A stretch of DNA of 64,000 bases. Source: Nitrosomonas ureae. GTDB taxonomy: Bacteria; Pseudomonadota; Gammaproteobacteria; Burkholderiales; Nitrosomonadaceae. Position numbers and translations under genes: made by a program. The notes beneath the pieces are model-generated. The model was given only the letters and a program-made list of their open reading frames with translations. It ran no database searches and was not told the DNA's origin. Of this stretch, positions 8,133 through 19,308 are shown one piece after another. How positions within the stretch are numbered: position 1 is the first letter of the stretch; the number at the start of each line of letters is the position of its first letter. Where the stretch lies: assembly GCF_001455205.1 (NCBI RefSeq), contig NZ_CP013341.1:3243821-3307820 (forward strand). The letters are read 5' to 3'.

Positions 8133-10808
8133 ATGCTTCGTTCCGTGATCAATCAATATAACAGAAAGATACTATTAATCAGCAGCCTGACTCTGATTAT
8201 GCTGATCCTGTTTACAAGTCTTTCGGTATATAGCGTGATGCAGAGACAGATCGAAGCAATCGCCACTTCAGGCCTCGAAGTTGCATTAGAAAATACGGTC
8301 AAACATATTCAAAAACAGATCATGCATTCCGTGACGAATACCCGAGCAATATCAACTCGCATCTTTCTCACGCAAAGCCTGGAAAAATTTTATTCAGATC
8401 ACTCGCAAAAGGAAGGTATTGAAGGGATTGCGCAATCAATAGAAAGAATACTGTCGACTTATTTCTCGGGTATTGAGATTTATGATATTGATGATCAATT
8501 GATTTTAAGTGCAGGTAATCTTTCCAAGCACAGGAAACTTGCTGTTGAGTTGAATACTGGATCGGGTATCAATACGATCTTATTTTGGAATCATGACTTT
8601 ATCGTTCGAAATTCAATTCAGCTTGTAAATGAATACGGCAAGCCTATTGGTCGTGTCATCACAGAAGAACGCATGCCCAATCTCACAAGGATTTTTACAG
8701 AGGCAACTCTCATCGGTAATACCAGCGATTTCCTACTTTGCGCACCTGTCAAAGGCAATAACCATGAAATGGATTGCTTCCTGCGTAACTTTGACGATAA
8801 TCAGCTTAAGCGTATCCAGCGCATCATGAACAATCAACCACTGCCGGTACATTTTGCATTAGAAGGCCAAACCGGGGTTAAATTTACCAAGGATTATCGG
8901 CAAATCGAGGTTGTTGCCGCCCATTCCCCTGTGGTTTATGATCTTGGAGCGGTTCTTAAAATAAATAAGGATGAGTTAAATAATTATTCAACCGATCAGA
9001 TCAGAACAATTATTTTTTATCTGATCTTGATCCTTTTCTTTGGCATTGCAATTATAAGCTGGCTTACATTACCACTGATCCAGAAATTAATTAACCAAAA
9101 AGAATCTTATCTGAATGAGCGTTTAAAAGAGAATACCTGCTTACAGAAAATCAGAAGCTATCTGGCACTGGATCAAAGCACCGAAGATACATGCAAAAAT
9201 ATTTTAAAATTCTTGCTGCCAGTTTTTGAATTTCAAGAAATGGCCGTCGCCAAGATTAAGCTTGAAGATAAACAATACTTCACTCCCAAATATCAAGAAA
9301 ACTTATCCAATTGCATAAGCTCAGCCATTATCTCTAATGGACAACAATGCGGTTTGCTACAAGTGGCTTACATTCGTAACTTCCCATCGACATTAACCTA
9401 TCAGCAAAATCTGGTTGATACCATTGCGCACGACCTGGGTCGATGGTATGAAGGAAAAGAAGCGGAAAAACGCATTATTGAAATGGCAACGCACGATGCA
9501 TTAACAGGCCTTCCCAATCGATACTTACTGCGTGATCGTATCGAGCAAGTATTGGTTCATGATACGCGCCTACAAAAACAAATGGCCGTACTGTTTATTG
9601 ATCTGGATCATTTTAAAACCATTAATGATTCACTCGGCCATGAAATGGGTGATTTGCTGTTAAAAGCCGTGGCAAATAGACTAAAATCATGCGTTCGCAA
9701 CGAAGATACTGTCGCCCGTCAAGGAGGCGATGAATTCATTGTAGTGCTCAATTCTATCGCAGAATCACTCGATGCCGCAAAAGTGTCCCAAAAAATTCTG
9801 GATTCACTTGCACTACCTTTCTATATTCATAACAATGAGTTACATATTGACGGCAGCATTGGTATCGCAGTGTTTCCTGACGATGGTGTTAATGCTGAAA
9901 CACTACTTAAAAACAGCGATAATGCTATGTACCATGCCAAGAAGAACGGGCGCAATAATTATCAATTCTTCACCGATGAACTGAATAAATCAGCATACGA
10001 AAGACATATCCTTGGCCTTGATTTACGTTATGCATTGGAACGAAATGAATTGCTTTTATATTATCAGCCTGTCATGGATATGCCCAATCATAATTTATAT
10101 GGCGTGGAAGCACTATTACGCTGGCGGCACCCTGAGCAGAAACTGATTACTCCCGATAAGTTCATTAACTTGGCAGAAGAAACAGGGTTGATTATTCCTA
10201 TCGGTGAATGGGTTATAAGGACAGTCTGCATGCAAATAAAAGCTTGGCAAGATCAAGGTTTCTATGTGCCGAGAGTCGCCATTAACTTGTCTGCGCGGCA
10301 ATTTCGCGACAAGGACCTAATCAAGAATATCTCACGTATATTGAGCGAAACCGGCGTTAAAGCCAAATATATCGCTTTGGAAATAACCGAAAGCATGCTG
10401 ATCGACAATATTGAAAAAGTGGTGGAAACGCTTAATCGCCTCGATGCAATGGGCTTACACATCTCGATTGATGATTTCGGAACAGGCTACTCGAGCCTTA
10501 GTTATCTAAAACAATTCCCCATTCACACACTTAAAATAGATCGTTCCTTCGTGCGTGACCTCGTAACCGACAAAAATGACCGCACCATTGTAGCCGCAAT
10601 AATTGCAATGGCGCACAGCCTGGAAATGGAAGTCATTGCGGAAGGCATTGAAATAGAAGAGCAATTAAATTTCCTGGTAACACAAAAATGCAATCACTAT
10701 CAAGGCTATTACTTCAGCAAACCGGTAACTGTTTCTGAAATTGAGCTGATGCTAATGAACTCGGTAGCTCAGTCGAACAAGATTCGCGCTATCGGTTCGG
10801 CAAAATAA
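8133..10808 (+). CDS. Membrane GGDEF-EAL c-di-GMP turnover protein
   Basis: An 891-residue sensor enzyme. A membrane segment near residues 13-35, a periplasmic sensor region to about 285 and a second membrane segment near 288-312 come first. A cytoplasmic linker resembling GAF follows (about 340-440), then a GGDEF domain with an intact GGDEF at 531-535 and an EAL domain with intact EAL at 659-661. The EAL domain also keeps NLSARQF, EITES, DDFGTGYSSLSYL, KIDRSFV and AEGIE, so phosphodiesterase activity is likely and cyclase activity possible. It contrasts with the two degenerate EAL-like proteins upstream. The periplasmic ligand is unknown. It appears monocistronic. Confidence 0.93.
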   Translation: MLRSVINQYNRKILLISSLTLIMLILFTSLSVYSVMQRQIEAIATSGLEVALENTVKHIQKQIMHSVTNTRAISTRIFLTQSLEKFYSDHSQKEGIEGIAQSIERILSTYFSGIEIYDIDDQLILSAGNLSKHRKLAVELNTGSGINTILFWNHDFIVRNSIQLVNEYGKPIGRVITEERMPNLTRIFTEATLIGNTSDFLLCAPVKGNNHEMDCFLRNFDDNQLKRIQRIMNNQPLPVHFALEGQTGVKFTKDYRQIEVVAAHSPVVYDLGAVLKINKDELNNYSTDQIRTIIFYLILILFFGIAIISWLTLPLIQKLINQKESYLNERLKENTCLQKIRSYLALDQSTEDTCKNILKFLLPVFEFQEMAVAKIKLEDKQYFTPKYQENLSNCISSAIISNGQQCGLLQVAYIRNFPSTLTYQQNLVDTIAHDLGRWYEGKEAEKRIIEMATHDALTGLPNRYLLRDRIEQVLVHDTRLQKQMAVLFIDLDHFKTINDSLGHEMGDLLLKAVANRLKSCVRNEDTVARQGGDEFIVVLNSIAESLDAAKVSQKILDSLALPFYIHNNELHIDGSIGIAVFPDDGVNAETLLKNSDNAMYHAKKNGRNNYQFFTDELNKSAYERHILGLDLRYALERNELLLYYQPVMDMPNHNLYGVEALLRWRHPEQKLITPDKFINLAEETGLIIPIGEWVIRTVCMQIKAWQDQGFYVPRVAINLSARQFRDKDLIKNISRILSETGVKAKYIALEITESMLIDNIEKVVETLNRLDAMGLHISIDDFGTGYSSLSYLKQFPIHTLKIDRSFVRDLVTDKNDRTIVAAIIAMAHSLEMEVIAEGIEIEEQLNFLVTQKCNHYQGYYFSKPVTVSEIELMLMNSVAQSNKIRAIGSAK

Positions 10809-10814
10809 TCTACT

Positions 10815-10842
10815 CTTGAAAATTGCCACCTCTCCCCCACGT
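10815..10842 (+). promoter_or_regulatory. Predicted sigma-32 heat-shock promoter of clpB
   Basis: CTTGAAA at 10815-10821 and CCCCACGT from 10835 are separated by 13 bases. This closely matches the enterobacterial RpoH consensus CTTGAAA-N13-17-CCCCATNT. It sits 33 bases before the clpB ATG, and ClpB is a classical heat-shock protein. The match is read directly from the sequence. Its use by the local RpoH is inferred. Confidence 0.8.
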
Positions 10843-10874
10843 AGGCATTTAATAACCTATGATAGGAGAATTTC

Positions 10875-13457
10875 ATGCGTTTTGACAAACTGACCACCAA
10901 ATTCCAACAAGCTTTTGCTGATGCACAAAGCATCGCTGTCGGCCAGGACAATCCAACCATAGAACCCCAACACTTATTACTGGCATTATTGCAGCAGGGT
11001 GATGGCAGTACGCTTTCGCTATTGCAACGCTCTGGTGTTAATACCACTCCCTTGCTGGATAGTATCAAGCAAAGTATTCACCGCTTGCCGAAGGTTGAGA
11101 ATTCCGGTGGTGAGGTGACGATTTCCCGTAGCTTGAATAATCTGCTCAACGTAGCTGATAAAGAAGCGCAAAAACGCAATGATCAGTTTATTGCATCTGA
11201 GATGTTTCTTTTGGCAATGTTGCAAGATAAAGGCGAAATAGGCGCATTGTTAAAACAGTATGGCGCCAATACCGCAGCTTTGGAGAAAGCAATTAATGCA
11301 GTACGGGGAGGCGAACAGGTTGGTAGCGCTGAAGCTGAAGGTAGCCGTGAAGCATTGAAAAAATATACCTTGGATCTTACCGAACGTGCGCGCCAAGGCA
11401 AACTGGATCCGGTTATAGGACGTGATGATGAGATCCGTCGGGCAATTCAGGTGTTGCAACGGCGCACCAAAAATAATCCCGTTCTGATTGGTGAACCAGG
11501 AGTGGGTAAAACCGCGATTGTGGAAGGTTTGGCACAACGCATCATCAATGGAGAAGTACCTGAAAGTTTGAAAGACAAGCGTGTTCTTGTCCTGGATATG
11601 GCGGCGTTACTGGCCGGTGCAAAATATCGCGGTGAATTTGAAGAACGCCTCAAATCAGTGCTGAAAGAACTGGCACAAGACGAAGGGAAAACCATTGTAT
11701 TCATCGACGAGCTGCATACTATGGTAGGTGCTGGCAAGGCGGAAGGCGCCATGGATGCGGGCAATATGTTAAAGCCAGCCTTAGCACGCGGAGAATTACA
11801 TTGCGTTGGCGCAACAACCCTCGATGAATATCGCAAGTACATTGAAAAAGATGCTGCGCTAGAACGGCGTTTTCAGAAAGTCCTTGTAGAAGAACCCACT
11901 GTGGAAGCTACCATTGCAATATTGCGCGGCTTACAGGAAAAGTACGAAGTACATCATGGTGTTGATATTACTGATCCCGCCATTGTTGCTGCTGCGGAAT
12001 TATCCAATCGGTATATTACCGACCGTTTCCTGCCTGACAAAGCCATTGATCTGATAGACGAAGCTGCGGCAAGAATTCGCATGGAAATAGATTCTAAACC
12101 CGAAATATTGGATAAGCTGGATCGGCGATTGATACAGCTTAAGATTGAGCGTGAAGCAATTAAAAAGGAAAAAGATGAAGCGTCACAAAAACGCCTTCAA
12201 TTATTGGAAGAGGAAATCAAACAGAAAGAACGCGAATATGACGATTTAGCGGAGATCTGGAAAGCTGAGAAATTTCAGGTACACGGCTCTCAGCAACTCA
12301 AGGAAGCAATGGAAAAACTTAAACTGGAAATAGAAGCCGCCACTCGTAAAGGAGATTGGCAAAAAGTTTCAGAATTGCAATATGGCCGCCTACCGCAGCT
12401 GGAAGCACAATTGCAGCAAACTGCAGGAAATGAATCAAATTCTGCACCTACGCCTAGATTGTTGCGGACTCAAGTAGGCGCTGAAGAAATTGCAGAAGTG
12501 GTATCTCGCGCCACCGGTATCCCTGTATCGAAAATGATGCAAGGTGAACGGGAAAAATTGCTTCTCATGGAACAAAAACTTCATGATCGGGTCGTTGGTC
12601 AGGATGAAGCCGTACGCCTGGTTTCGGATGCGATCCGACGTTCCCGTGCCGGATTGGCTGATCCCAATCGTCCTTATGGATCGTTCTTGTTTCTGGGGCC
12701 AACCGGGGTAGGGAAAACGGAATTATGCAAAGCACTGGCTGGTTTTCTGTTTGATTCCGAGGACCATCTCATTCGCGTCGACATGTCTGAATTCATGGAA
12801 AAACATTCTGTCGCACGACTGATTGGCGCTCCACCGGGCTATGTCGGTTATGAAGAAGGCGGTTACTTAACCGAGCTCGTGCGCAGAAAACCTTATGCGG
12901 TTATTTTGCTGGATGAAGTTGAGAAAGCACACCCGGATGTATTTAATGTTTTGCTGCAAGTTCTGGACGACGGACGAATGACGGATGGTCAGGGACGCAC
13001 TGTCGATTTCAAAAATACAGTGATCGTCATGACATCCAATTTGGGATCCCAAATGATCCAGGAAATGTCAGGAAATGAGTATCAGGCGATCAAACAGGCC
13101 GTCATGAATGAAGTGAAAACATATTTTCGTCCCGAGTTTATTAATCGCATTGATGAAGTCGTTGTATTCCATACTTTGGGTGAGAAACACATTCACTCGA
13201 TTGCCCGGATACAATTGCATTACCTTGAAGCAAGGCTAGCTAAACTGGAAATGCAGCTGATAGTTAGTGAAGCAGCACTCACCGCCCTTTCTCAAGCAGG
13301 ATTCGATCCGATATTTGGTGCACGCCCTTTAAAACGAGCTATCCAAACACAAATTGAAAATCCTCTGGCCAAAGAAATTTTGGAAGGTAAATTTGTTGCA
13401 AAAGATATCATTCAGGTCGACTACAGTGATGGCATGATCAGCTTTAGCAAAAAGTAG
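10875..13457 (+). CDS. clpB: ATP-dependent disaggregase ClpB
   Basis: Cytosolic AAA+ chaperone (860 residues) that works with DnaK/DnaJ/GrpE to extract proteins from aggregates. The order is: N-terminal Clp repeat domain (about 1-145), first AAA module with GEPGVGKT near 206, the coiled-coil middle domain (about 405-525), second AAA module with GPTGVGKT near 608, and the C-terminal domain. The middle domain and lack of a ClpP-binding loop separate it from ClpA and ClpC. A strong AGGAGAA ribosome site precedes the ATG, and a sigma-32-like promoter lies upstream. It is full length. Confidence 0.98.
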   Translation: MRFDKLTTKFQQAFADAQSIAVGQDNPTIEPQHLLLALLQQGDGSTLSLLQRSGVNTTPLLDSIKQSIHRLPKVENSGGEVTISRSLNNLLNVADKEAQKRNDQFIASEMFLLAMLQDKGEIGALLKQYGANTAALEKAINAVRGGEQVGSAEAEGSREALKKYTLDLTERARQGKLDPVIGRDDEIRRAIQVLQRRTKNNPVLIGEPGVGKTAIVEGLAQRIINGEVPESLKDKRVLVLDMAALLAGAKYRGEFEERLKSVLKELAQDEGKTIVFIDELHTMVGAGKAEGAMDAGNMLKPALARGELHCVGATTLDEYRKYIEKDAALERRFQKVLVEEPTVEATIAILRGLQEKYEVHHGVDITDPAIVAAAELSNRYITDRFLPDKAIDLIDEAAARIRMEIDSKPEILDKLDRRLIQLKIEREAIKKEKDEASQKRLQLLEEEIKQKEREYDDLAEIWKAEKFQVHGSQQLKEAMEKLKLEIEAATRKGDWQKVSELQYGRLPQLEAQLQQTAGNESNSAPTPRLLRTQVGAEEIAEVVSRATGIPVSKMMQGEREKLLLMEQKLHDRVVGQDEAVRLVSDAIRRSRAGLADPNRPYGSFLFLGPTGVGKTELCKALAGFLFDSEDHLIRVDMSEFMEKHSVARLIGAPPGYVGYEEGGYLTELVRRKPYAVILLDEVEKAHPDVFNVLLQVLDDGRMTDGQGRTVDFKNTVIVMTSNLGSQMIQEMSGNEYQAIKQAVMNEVKTYFRPEFINRIDEVVVFHTLGEKHIHSIARIQLHYLEARLAKLEMQLIVSEAALTALSQAGFDPIFGARPLKRAIQTQIENPLAKEILEGKFVAKDIIQVDYSDGMISFSKK

Positions 13458-13598
13458 AAATAATCTTTCCGTATGTATGTCAATGAATCCTATTCGTCAT
13501 GCATACGGCAAAGGCAAAATATGCTGCAGTCCATCGCGAAACTCAATAATCAATATTAGTTTGAGGTAAAATAAGACTTTTTTACTGGGTAGATCGTC

Positions 13599-14486
13599 AT
13601 GTTCAAAGGTAGCTTGGTTGCTATCGTCACTCCCATGGATGAAGAAGGCGGGTTAGATTTGGATCGCTTCCGCTCTCTTTTAGATTTTCATATCAATCAG
13701 GGTACTGATGGCGTTGTGGTTGTTGGCACCACGGGTGAATCTCCAACAGTGGATTTTGATGAGCATCATCTGTTAATGCGCACAGCAGTCGATCATGTCG
13801 CAGGACGCATACCGGTAATTGCAGGAACCGGCGCAAACTCGACGCGCGAAGCTATCGATCTATCCATTTTTGCCAAGAATTCAGGCGTGGATGCGTGTCT
13901 CTCAGTCGCTCCTTATTACAATAAACCCACCCAAGAAGGGTTATACCAACACTTTAAAACAATTGCTGAAGCTGTTGACATTCCGCATATTCTATATAAT
14001 GTCCCTGGAAGAACCGTTGCCGATATTCACAACGATACCGCACTTCGCTTAGCACAGGTTCCTAATATTGTCGGTATTAAAGATGCAACAGGCGATATTG
14101 GGCGAGGTTGCGATCTTTTGTTGCGCGCACCTTCCGAATTTTTCATCTATAGTGGAGACGATATTAGCGCATTGGCACTGTTACTGTTAGGAGGTCACGG
14201 TGTTATTTCAGTTACTGCAAATGTGGCCCCCAGAATGATGCATGAAATGTGCATGGCTGCACTTTCGGGTGAGATAAATACTGCAAGATCGTTAAATAAT
14301 AAACTTCTGCGCTTACATACAGACTTATTTGTCGAAGCCAATCCTATTCCCGTGAAATGGGCCGTTACACAAATGGGTTTAATAAATTCCGGAATCCGTT
14401 TGCCACTAACACCATTATCCGCTCAGTACCATGAACTTATACGCGAAGCAATGCAATTAGCGGATATCCACGACTTAAAGAGGTAA
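13599..14486 (+). CDS. dapA: 4-hydroxy-tetrahydrodipicolinate synthase DapA
   Basis: Condenses pyruvate with aspartate semialdehyde in the diaminopimelate/lysine pathway, feeding peptidoglycan and lysine synthesis in the cytosol. It has 295 residues. The Schiff-base lysine is K161 in GIKDATGD, the catalytic tyrosine lies in LYNVPGRT near 133, and GTTGESPT is the substrate loop. It is followed after ten bases by bamC, the common dapA-bamC (nlpB) arrangement, so both are probably co-transcribed. Confidence 0.97.
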   Translation: MFKGSLVAIVTPMDEEGGLDLDRFRSLLDFHINQGTDGVVVVGTTGESPTVDFDEHHLLMRTAVDHVAGRIPVIAGTGANSTREAIDLSIFAKNSGVDACLSVAPYYNKPTQEGLYQHFKTIAEAVDIPHILYNVPGRTVADIHNDTALRLAQVPNIVGIKDATGDIGRGCDLLLRAPSEFFIYSGDDISALALLLLGGHGVISVTANVAPRMMHEMCMAALSGEINTARSLNNKLLRLHTDLFVEANPIPVKWAVTQMGLINSGIRLPLTPLSAQYHELIREAMQLADIHDLKR

Positions 14487-14496
14487 AACATCAACC

Positions 14497-15639
14497 ATGA
14501 AGTGGCGAAAAATAATCTTGTCGTGCCTGATGCTAATATTTTTGATGGCAAACGCAGGTTGCACTATGTTTCCTGAAACCAAGAATATCGATTATAAGTC
14601 GGCCGGTAAGGTACCCGCCCTGGATGTACCGCCTGATTTGGTTCAGCCTGACATTGATGAGCGCTACTCCATTCCTGAACTAAGCGCACCCGGAAGTACA
14701 ACGTTTTCCAGTTATAGCAATGAGCGGGGAGGACAACAAAATAGCGGCTCATCGTCTTTATTACCGTCCTCCTTTCAGAATGTGCATATTGAACGTTCAG
14801 GAACACAGCGCTGGTTAGTTATTCCCCAAAAACCTGAAACTGTATGGCCGGTAATTAAAGAATTTTGGCAAGAACTCGGTTTTCTAATCAAAACAGAAAT
14901 TCCGGAGGCTGGAATTATGGAAACGGATTGGGCTGAGAATCGAGCCAAGATTCCACAAGATATTGTGCGCACTTTACTCTCCACCGTTCTCGATAGCATT
15001 TATTCTACTGCCGAGCGCGATAAATTTCGTACCCGCCTAGAGCGAAACGAGACAGGAAACACGGAAGTGTATATCAGTCATCGCGGCATGATCGAAGTCA
15101 TGGAGGGTGGTCCTCTGAACCGCACCATCTGGCAACCACGCCCAGCAGACCCTGATCTGGAAGCTGAAATGCTCTCGCGTTTAATGATGCGCTTCGGCGT
15201 TGAGGAGCAAAAGGCCAAACTGGAATTAGCCACCAGCAAAAATAATACTTCTATTGAACGGGCTTATATCGATCAAGAAGGAACAACTCTTGTTATTAAT
15301 GAGGCATTCGACCGGTCCTGGCGACGTGTTGGCTTGGCCCTTGATCGAATCGGCTTTACCGTTGAAGATCGGAATCGTGAAGAAGGCATTTATTTTGTAC
15401 GTTATGTTAATCCCGATATTGATAGCAAGAAGAAAGACGACGATAAAGGCATTTTATCAAATATAATGTTCTGGCGCAGCGATGACAAGGATGCCGCCAA
15501 AGCGGCAAAATTCCGCATTCAAGTTCATAATACCGGAGCCAATGCATGCAAAGTAACCTTCTTAAATGATGACGGATCAGCGGTAAATTCTGCTACATCC
15601 AATCGTATCCTGAAACTATTGCATGAACAGTTAAAATGA
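14497..15639 (+). CDS. bamC: Outer membrane assembly lipoprotein BamC
   Basis: Accessory lipoprotein of the Bam complex that inserts beta-barrel proteins in the outer membrane. It has 380 residues, a lipoprotein signal peptide with the lipobox NAGC (Cys22), an unstructured N-terminal segment containing KVPALDVPPDL typical of BamC, and two helix-grip-like domains (about 105-215 and 255-380). Its position directly after dapA is a conserved arrangement. NlpB is the older name. Sequence conservation in this family is low, so the assignment rests on motif, architecture and context. Confidence 0.92.
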   Translation: MKWRKIILSCLMLIFLMANAGCTMFPETKNIDYKSAGKVPALDVPPDLVQPDIDERYSIPELSAPGSTTFSSYSNERGGQQNSGSSSLLPSSFQNVHIERSGTQRWLVIPQKPETVWPVIKEFWQELGFLIKTEIPEAGIMETDWAENRAKIPQDIVRTLLSTVLDSIYSTAERDKFRTRLERNETGNTEVYISHRGMIEVMEGGPLNRTIWQPRPADPDLEAEMLSRLMMRFGVEEQKAKLELATSKNNTSIERAYIDQEGTTLVINEAFDRSWRRVGLALDRIGFTVEDRNREEGIYFVRYVNPDIDSKKKDDDKGILSNIMFWRSDDKDAAKAAKFRIQVHNTGANACKVTFLNDDGSAVNSATSNRILKLLHEQLK

Positions 15640-16047
15640 CGTCTTATGATTGCTTACCCAAAGGAATATGCTCGCGGAATGCTTCTTCCCTCCGGTATCT
15701 ACGTTGATTGCTATACCGGAAATTATCAATGAAATGCATCCATCAGGGTGTTAAAAGAATTACCATACCCGGCCTTAAAACCAAAAATACAATTTTCGGT
15801 GTATCTTTCAGGAACATTTAATTAGAACCACCGCTTCCAGCTCTGCTTCATCCAATCCATGCTGTATCTCATTAATTGAAAATGCGCCCTCTTCAATTTC
15901 ATTTCATATCTCAACAAGCAATTGATTTTAAGAACACAAAAATAGATGTGCGCTGAGACTTATAGAAAAAAATAAAATTAACTGCTATCTTATACAAATA
16001 AAAATAAACTTCTCTATTATTTAAAACAAAAACAGAAGGAGCATTTC
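15640..16047 (+). other. Intergenic region without a convincing gene
   Basis: About 400 AT-rich bases between bamC and a small membrane protein gene. An inverted repeat (CCGGTAT at 15692 with ATACCGG at 15713, loop 14) lacks a T-tract. A short open stretch on the minus strand around 15840-15900 reads like protein (EIEEGAFSINEIQHG) but has no start or length to support a gene and may be a remnant. The last 90 bases are very AT-rich and end in a good AGAAGGAG ribosome site for the next gene, so they probably hold its promoter. Confidence 0.5.
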
Positions 16048-16521
16048 ATGACCCAAGTAATCTCAATTCCAAACATGAGAAACCAGAATCGTCGTCAGGC
16101 TATGCCCTTCTTTTGCATCTATCACATGGGAATTAAAACTGGCAGAAGATTAGGTGAACGTAGAATTCCTGAGAAAGGAAAACCGGAATATGTAGATCGT
16201 TATGCCGGGCATCTGATGTTTTGTGCGATTGCTATTTTGTTATTAGGTGTATTAGATGCTTTTTTTACACTCAATATTCTAGCCAGAGGTGGAGAGGAAC
16301 TTAATTGGATCATGGCACAACTGATTGAAGATAGCACACAAAAATTTATCAGTTTTAAGCTGGCACTGACGTCAACGGCGCTGATGCTACTGATTATTCA
16401 TCATAATGTGCGATTAACCGAAAAAATACGCGTGTGGCATATCAAGTATTTGATTCTTTTTGGTTATACTGTATTGATTGGTTATGAATTGTATTTATTG
16501 AATCTTGCAGGCTTTTACTGA
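16048..16521 (+). CDS. Small membrane protein resembling DUF5658
   Basis: A 157-residue protein with a polar N-terminal 55 residues and three hydrophobic segments (about 56-78, 103-121 and 132-152). The pattern LDAFFTLNILARGGEELNW, followed by a phenylalanine and lysine before the second segment, recalls the DUF5658 family of uncharacterised membrane proteins. The ATG follows an AGAAGGAG site. It is convergent with the type I secretion genes, with only 26 bases between their ends. Function unknown. Confidence 0.75.
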   Translation: MTQVISIPNMRNQNRRQAMPFFCIYHMGIKTGRRLGERRIPEKGKPEYVDRYAGHLMFCAIAILLLGVLDAFFTLNILARGGEELNWIMAQLIEDSTQKFISFKLALTSTALMLLIIHHNVRLTEKIRVWHIKYLILFGYTVLIGYELYLLNLAGFY

Positions 16522-16547
16522 TTCATGTCAATTGTGAGTGAGAAAAA

Positions 16548-17885
16548 TTAATTCCGGTACGATGTGAAGTAACTTGCGACTTTCCTCAAATCATCAAATG
16601 CCAATGTGCCAGCAGCGAGCTGCAATCGAAGATAAGCCAACAGATAATTATATCGTGCCTGAGCAAGATCACGCCGTGATGTATGCAATTGCTGTTGAGC
16701 ATCCAAAAGATTTAAATTAATACGAATACCGCCACGAATGCTTTTCTGCGTGGCTTCCACAAGCAACTCTGCTGATTTTACTGCCAGTTCCAAGGATTCA
16801 ATTCTTTTTACGCTACTGATTAACAGATTGTATTGCTTGCGTAGCTCGACCAAAACTTTATCAGTCGCTGCATCTAACTCAGCCTCAGCGCGCGCGTGGT
16901 TTGCAACTGCTTGTGTAGTTAGAGCATTTACGCGCCCCCCTGAATATATCGGCATATTAACTTCAATTCCAATCGTTCCGAACTCTGCATCCAAACCTTG
17001 CGTAACAAAAGAACCTCTTTTATTCTTTTGTAAACTGGCAACTAAATCAACTCGAGGTAAATGACCTGCGTGGTTTTTCTTAATTTCTTCTTTCCCGGAA
17101 ACTACATTATGACGTTGCGTGACCAACTCAGCATTCTGTTCCAAGGCCAAAGCTTGCCAGGTATCATAGCCATCCGGATGCTGTATTGTATGTGAACTGA
17201 AAGTATCAGCTAGACGGACCAGTTGTGTAATTTTCTGCCCGATCAGTGCTTCCAACTTAAGTTGTGCAATTTCCAGTTCATCTTTTGCTTCAATTATTTT
17301 CGCTTGTGCTAACGCGTGCTTAGATTGTGTTTCCAAAACATCGGTAGTCGTTCCTTCTCCTTTTTGCAACATGCGTTCATTAACACGCTTCAGTTCTTCA
17401 AGGGCTGCAAGCTCTGTTTCGGCAATTCTTACACGGTCTTGTGCTAGCAAAGTTTCGACATAAGCCTCTACAACTCGAACGAGAAGTTGCTGACCATGCC
17501 CAAGAAATTTTGCACGGCTAGAATCAGCTCTGGCTTTCCCTTGCTGATAGCCGGCTATTGCTTCAAGATTGAATAAGGGTTGACGTAAGGTTAAGGTACT
17601 CACCTGCCCATCAAAATTCAGCGGCTGGGTACCCGTACCGGTATCCAATGTACCTGAATTCTTGTTTTGGGCATGCGTTACAGTCAAACTAGGCAAAAGA
17701 CTGGCACGCCCGATGATTTCCGCCTGCTGTCCCGCCTCATTTTCGTGCAACGCAGAACGATAGATGGGATCGTGCTGCAATGCTGCCTCATAAGCATCCA
17801 AAAGGCTCATAGCATGAGCGAAATTAGTTACATTAAAGAAAAGTAAAAAAACAATTATTACGATCTTAGAATAAAAAGTAATCAT
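16548..17885 (-). CDS. TolC family outer membrane protein of type I secretion
   Basis: Outer membrane exit channel of a type I secretion system (445 residues). It has an N-terminal signal peptide (cleavage near HAMS, about residue 25) and two TolC-like repeats rich in long alpha-helices, with motifs such as AAYEAALQHDPIYRSA, LRQPLFNLEA and PIYSGGRVNA. It follows the membrane fusion protein gene with a five-base gap and closes the operon. It resembles the PrtF/AprF type more than the multidrug TolC because it is linked to a dedicated exporter. Confidence 0.93.
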   Translation of the reverse strand: MITFYSKIVIIVFLLFFNVTNFAHAMSLLDAYEAALQHDPIYRSALHENEAGQQAEIIGRASLLPSLTVTHAQNKNSGTLDTGTGTQPLNFDGQVSTLTLRQPLFNLEAIAGYQQGKARADSSRAKFLGHGQQLLVRVVEAYVETLLAQDRVRIAETELAALEELKRVNERMLQKGEGTTTDVLETQSKHALAQAKIIEAKDELEIAQLKLEALIGQKITQLVRLADTFSSHTIQHPDGYDTWQALALEQNAELVTQRHNVVSGKEEIKKNHAGHLPRVDLVASLQKNKRGSFVTQGLDAEFGTIGIEVNMPIYSGGRVNALTTQAVANHARAEAELDAATDKVLVELRKQYNLLISSVKRIESLELAVKSAELLVEATQKSIRGGIRINLNLLDAQQQLHTSRRDLAQARYNYLLAYLRLQLAAGTLAFDDLRKVASYFTSYRN

Positions 17886-17890
17886 CGCAG

Positions 17891-19249
17891 CTACTCTTCA
17901 CTTAGAGATGAATGCACACGATCAAGAATGGGTTTAAATAAATAATTCATAAGTGAACGCTCGCCTGTTTTAATGAAAATTTCTACCGGCATGCCTGCCC
18001 GTATTTGTTCATCGGCCAATTGTTTCATACCTTCTGGCGTTACCTTAGCTTTAATACTATAAAATGGAAACCCACTGTGCTCATCAACAAGACGATCTGC
18101 TGAAACCTGAGTGACGATACCGGGGATATTGGGTGTTTTCTTTTGGTTCAAAGCAGAAAAAATCAGATCTACCGGAAGGTCAACATGAATTTTGTCAATT
18201 AAATGCACAGGCACCTGGCCTGTAATGATCAGCATATCATCGCTTGGAACGATATCCATCAGTTTGAATCCTGGGCTGATTACACCCCCTTTTGTAAACA
18301 CGTTCATACCGACAACAATGCCGTCAACGGGAGCTTTAACTTCTACGTTTGCCAATTCAAAATCCTGCCCGATCAAGCGACTACTTAAAGCTTCAGCTTC
18401 GCGCTGCACATCGGACAGTGTTTGCCTAACTTCTTTCTGATATTCCTGCAACCGGTGAATGCGGCGTTGTTCGAGCTCTGTAATCTGGCGTTGCGTACGT
18501 CCAATATCTCCAGTGGCGGAAGAAATATCTCCTGTAAGTTGCGTATAAGCTCGCTCAAGCTCCAGAACGCGATTGTGGGGAACGAAACCATCCATTGCAA
18601 GATCACGCAAACTAAAAAGTTGTTCTTCAAGAAATTTGAGCTGCTGTTTTTTACTCGTCATTGATGCCTCTAATCCCCGCAGCTGTAATTTCAGGCCGGC
18701 AGTACTTTCATCAATTGCAGCGATCTCATGCTGTAAAGCAAGCTTACGTGATGAGAATAACTGATTCTGAATGCTGATATTATTTGCAACACGCGGATCA
18801 TCCTGAGACGCAAGCAATTCTTTTGGAAAGGTGATTTCATTAGCTCCGTCACGTTCGGCCAATAATCTTGCTTCGATTGCACGCGCCGCATAGAGCTGAC
18901 TACGAGTTATTTCAGCTTGAGCTTTGATTTGAACGTCATTCATGCGTACCAGGATCTGCCCTAGTTTTACATGATCGCCTTCTTTAACCAGAATATCATC
19001 GATAATACCGCCAGTTTGATGCTGCACTGCCTGAAGGTGACTCGCCACAGTAACCGTACCCATAACAGGCACCCCTTTATCCAAAGGGGCAATAGATGAC
19101 CACAGAATAAATCCACAGAACCCTGCCAAAACAATCCACCAGCCAAGTTTTGTATAAGTTGTTTCATCTGTTTTGACTTGAGTAGATAGATCAACCATTG
19201 GAACACTCTCAATAATTGATTCTTTTTCTTCAGCAACAAGCTTCATCAT
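17891..19249 (-). CDS. HlyD family type I secretion membrane fusion protein
   Basis: Periplasmic adaptor (452 residues) that joins the inner-membrane ABC exporter to the outer-membrane channel. A single membrane segment lies at about 35-55, followed by a biotinyl-lipoyl-like half (VQHQTGGIIDDILVKEGDHV), a long coiled coil, and the second half with EVKAPVDGIVVGMNVFTKGG. The C-terminal region (PVEIFIKTGERSLMNYLFKP) is a strong signature of PrtE/HlyD-type secretion adaptors. It lies 59 bases after the ATPase gene. Confidence 0.94.
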   Translation of the reverse strand: MMKLVAEEKESIIESVPMVDLSTQVKTDETTYTKLGWWIVLAGFCGFILWSSIAPLDKGVPVMGTVTVASHLQAVQHQTGGIIDDILVKEGDHVKLGQILVRMNDVQIKAQAEITRSQLYAARAIEARLLAERDGANEITFPKELLASQDDPRVANNISIQNQLFSSRKLALQHEIAAIDESTAGLKLQLRGLEASMTSKKQQLKFLEEQLFSLRDLAMDGFVPHNRVLELERAYTQLTGDISSATGDIGRTQRQITELEQRRIHRLQEYQKEVRQTLSDVQREAEALSSRLIGQDFELANVEVKAPVDGIVVGMNVFTKGGVISPGFKLMDIVPSDDMLIITGQVPVHLIDKIHVDLPVDLIFSALNQKKTPNIPGIVTQVSADRLVDEHSGFPFYSIKAKVTPEGMKQLADEQIRAGMPVEIFIKTGERSLMNYLFKPILDRVHSSLSEE

Positions 19250-19308
19250 TATTCCTATTCGTTGATCGAAGTATTCTCAATACGTGATAGAACGGAGTGA
19301 CACTCCGT

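Noticed and set aside
13469..13508. CCGTATG ... CATACGG repeat after clpB
   Set aside because: Loop of 26 bases and no T-tract make terminator function doubtful.
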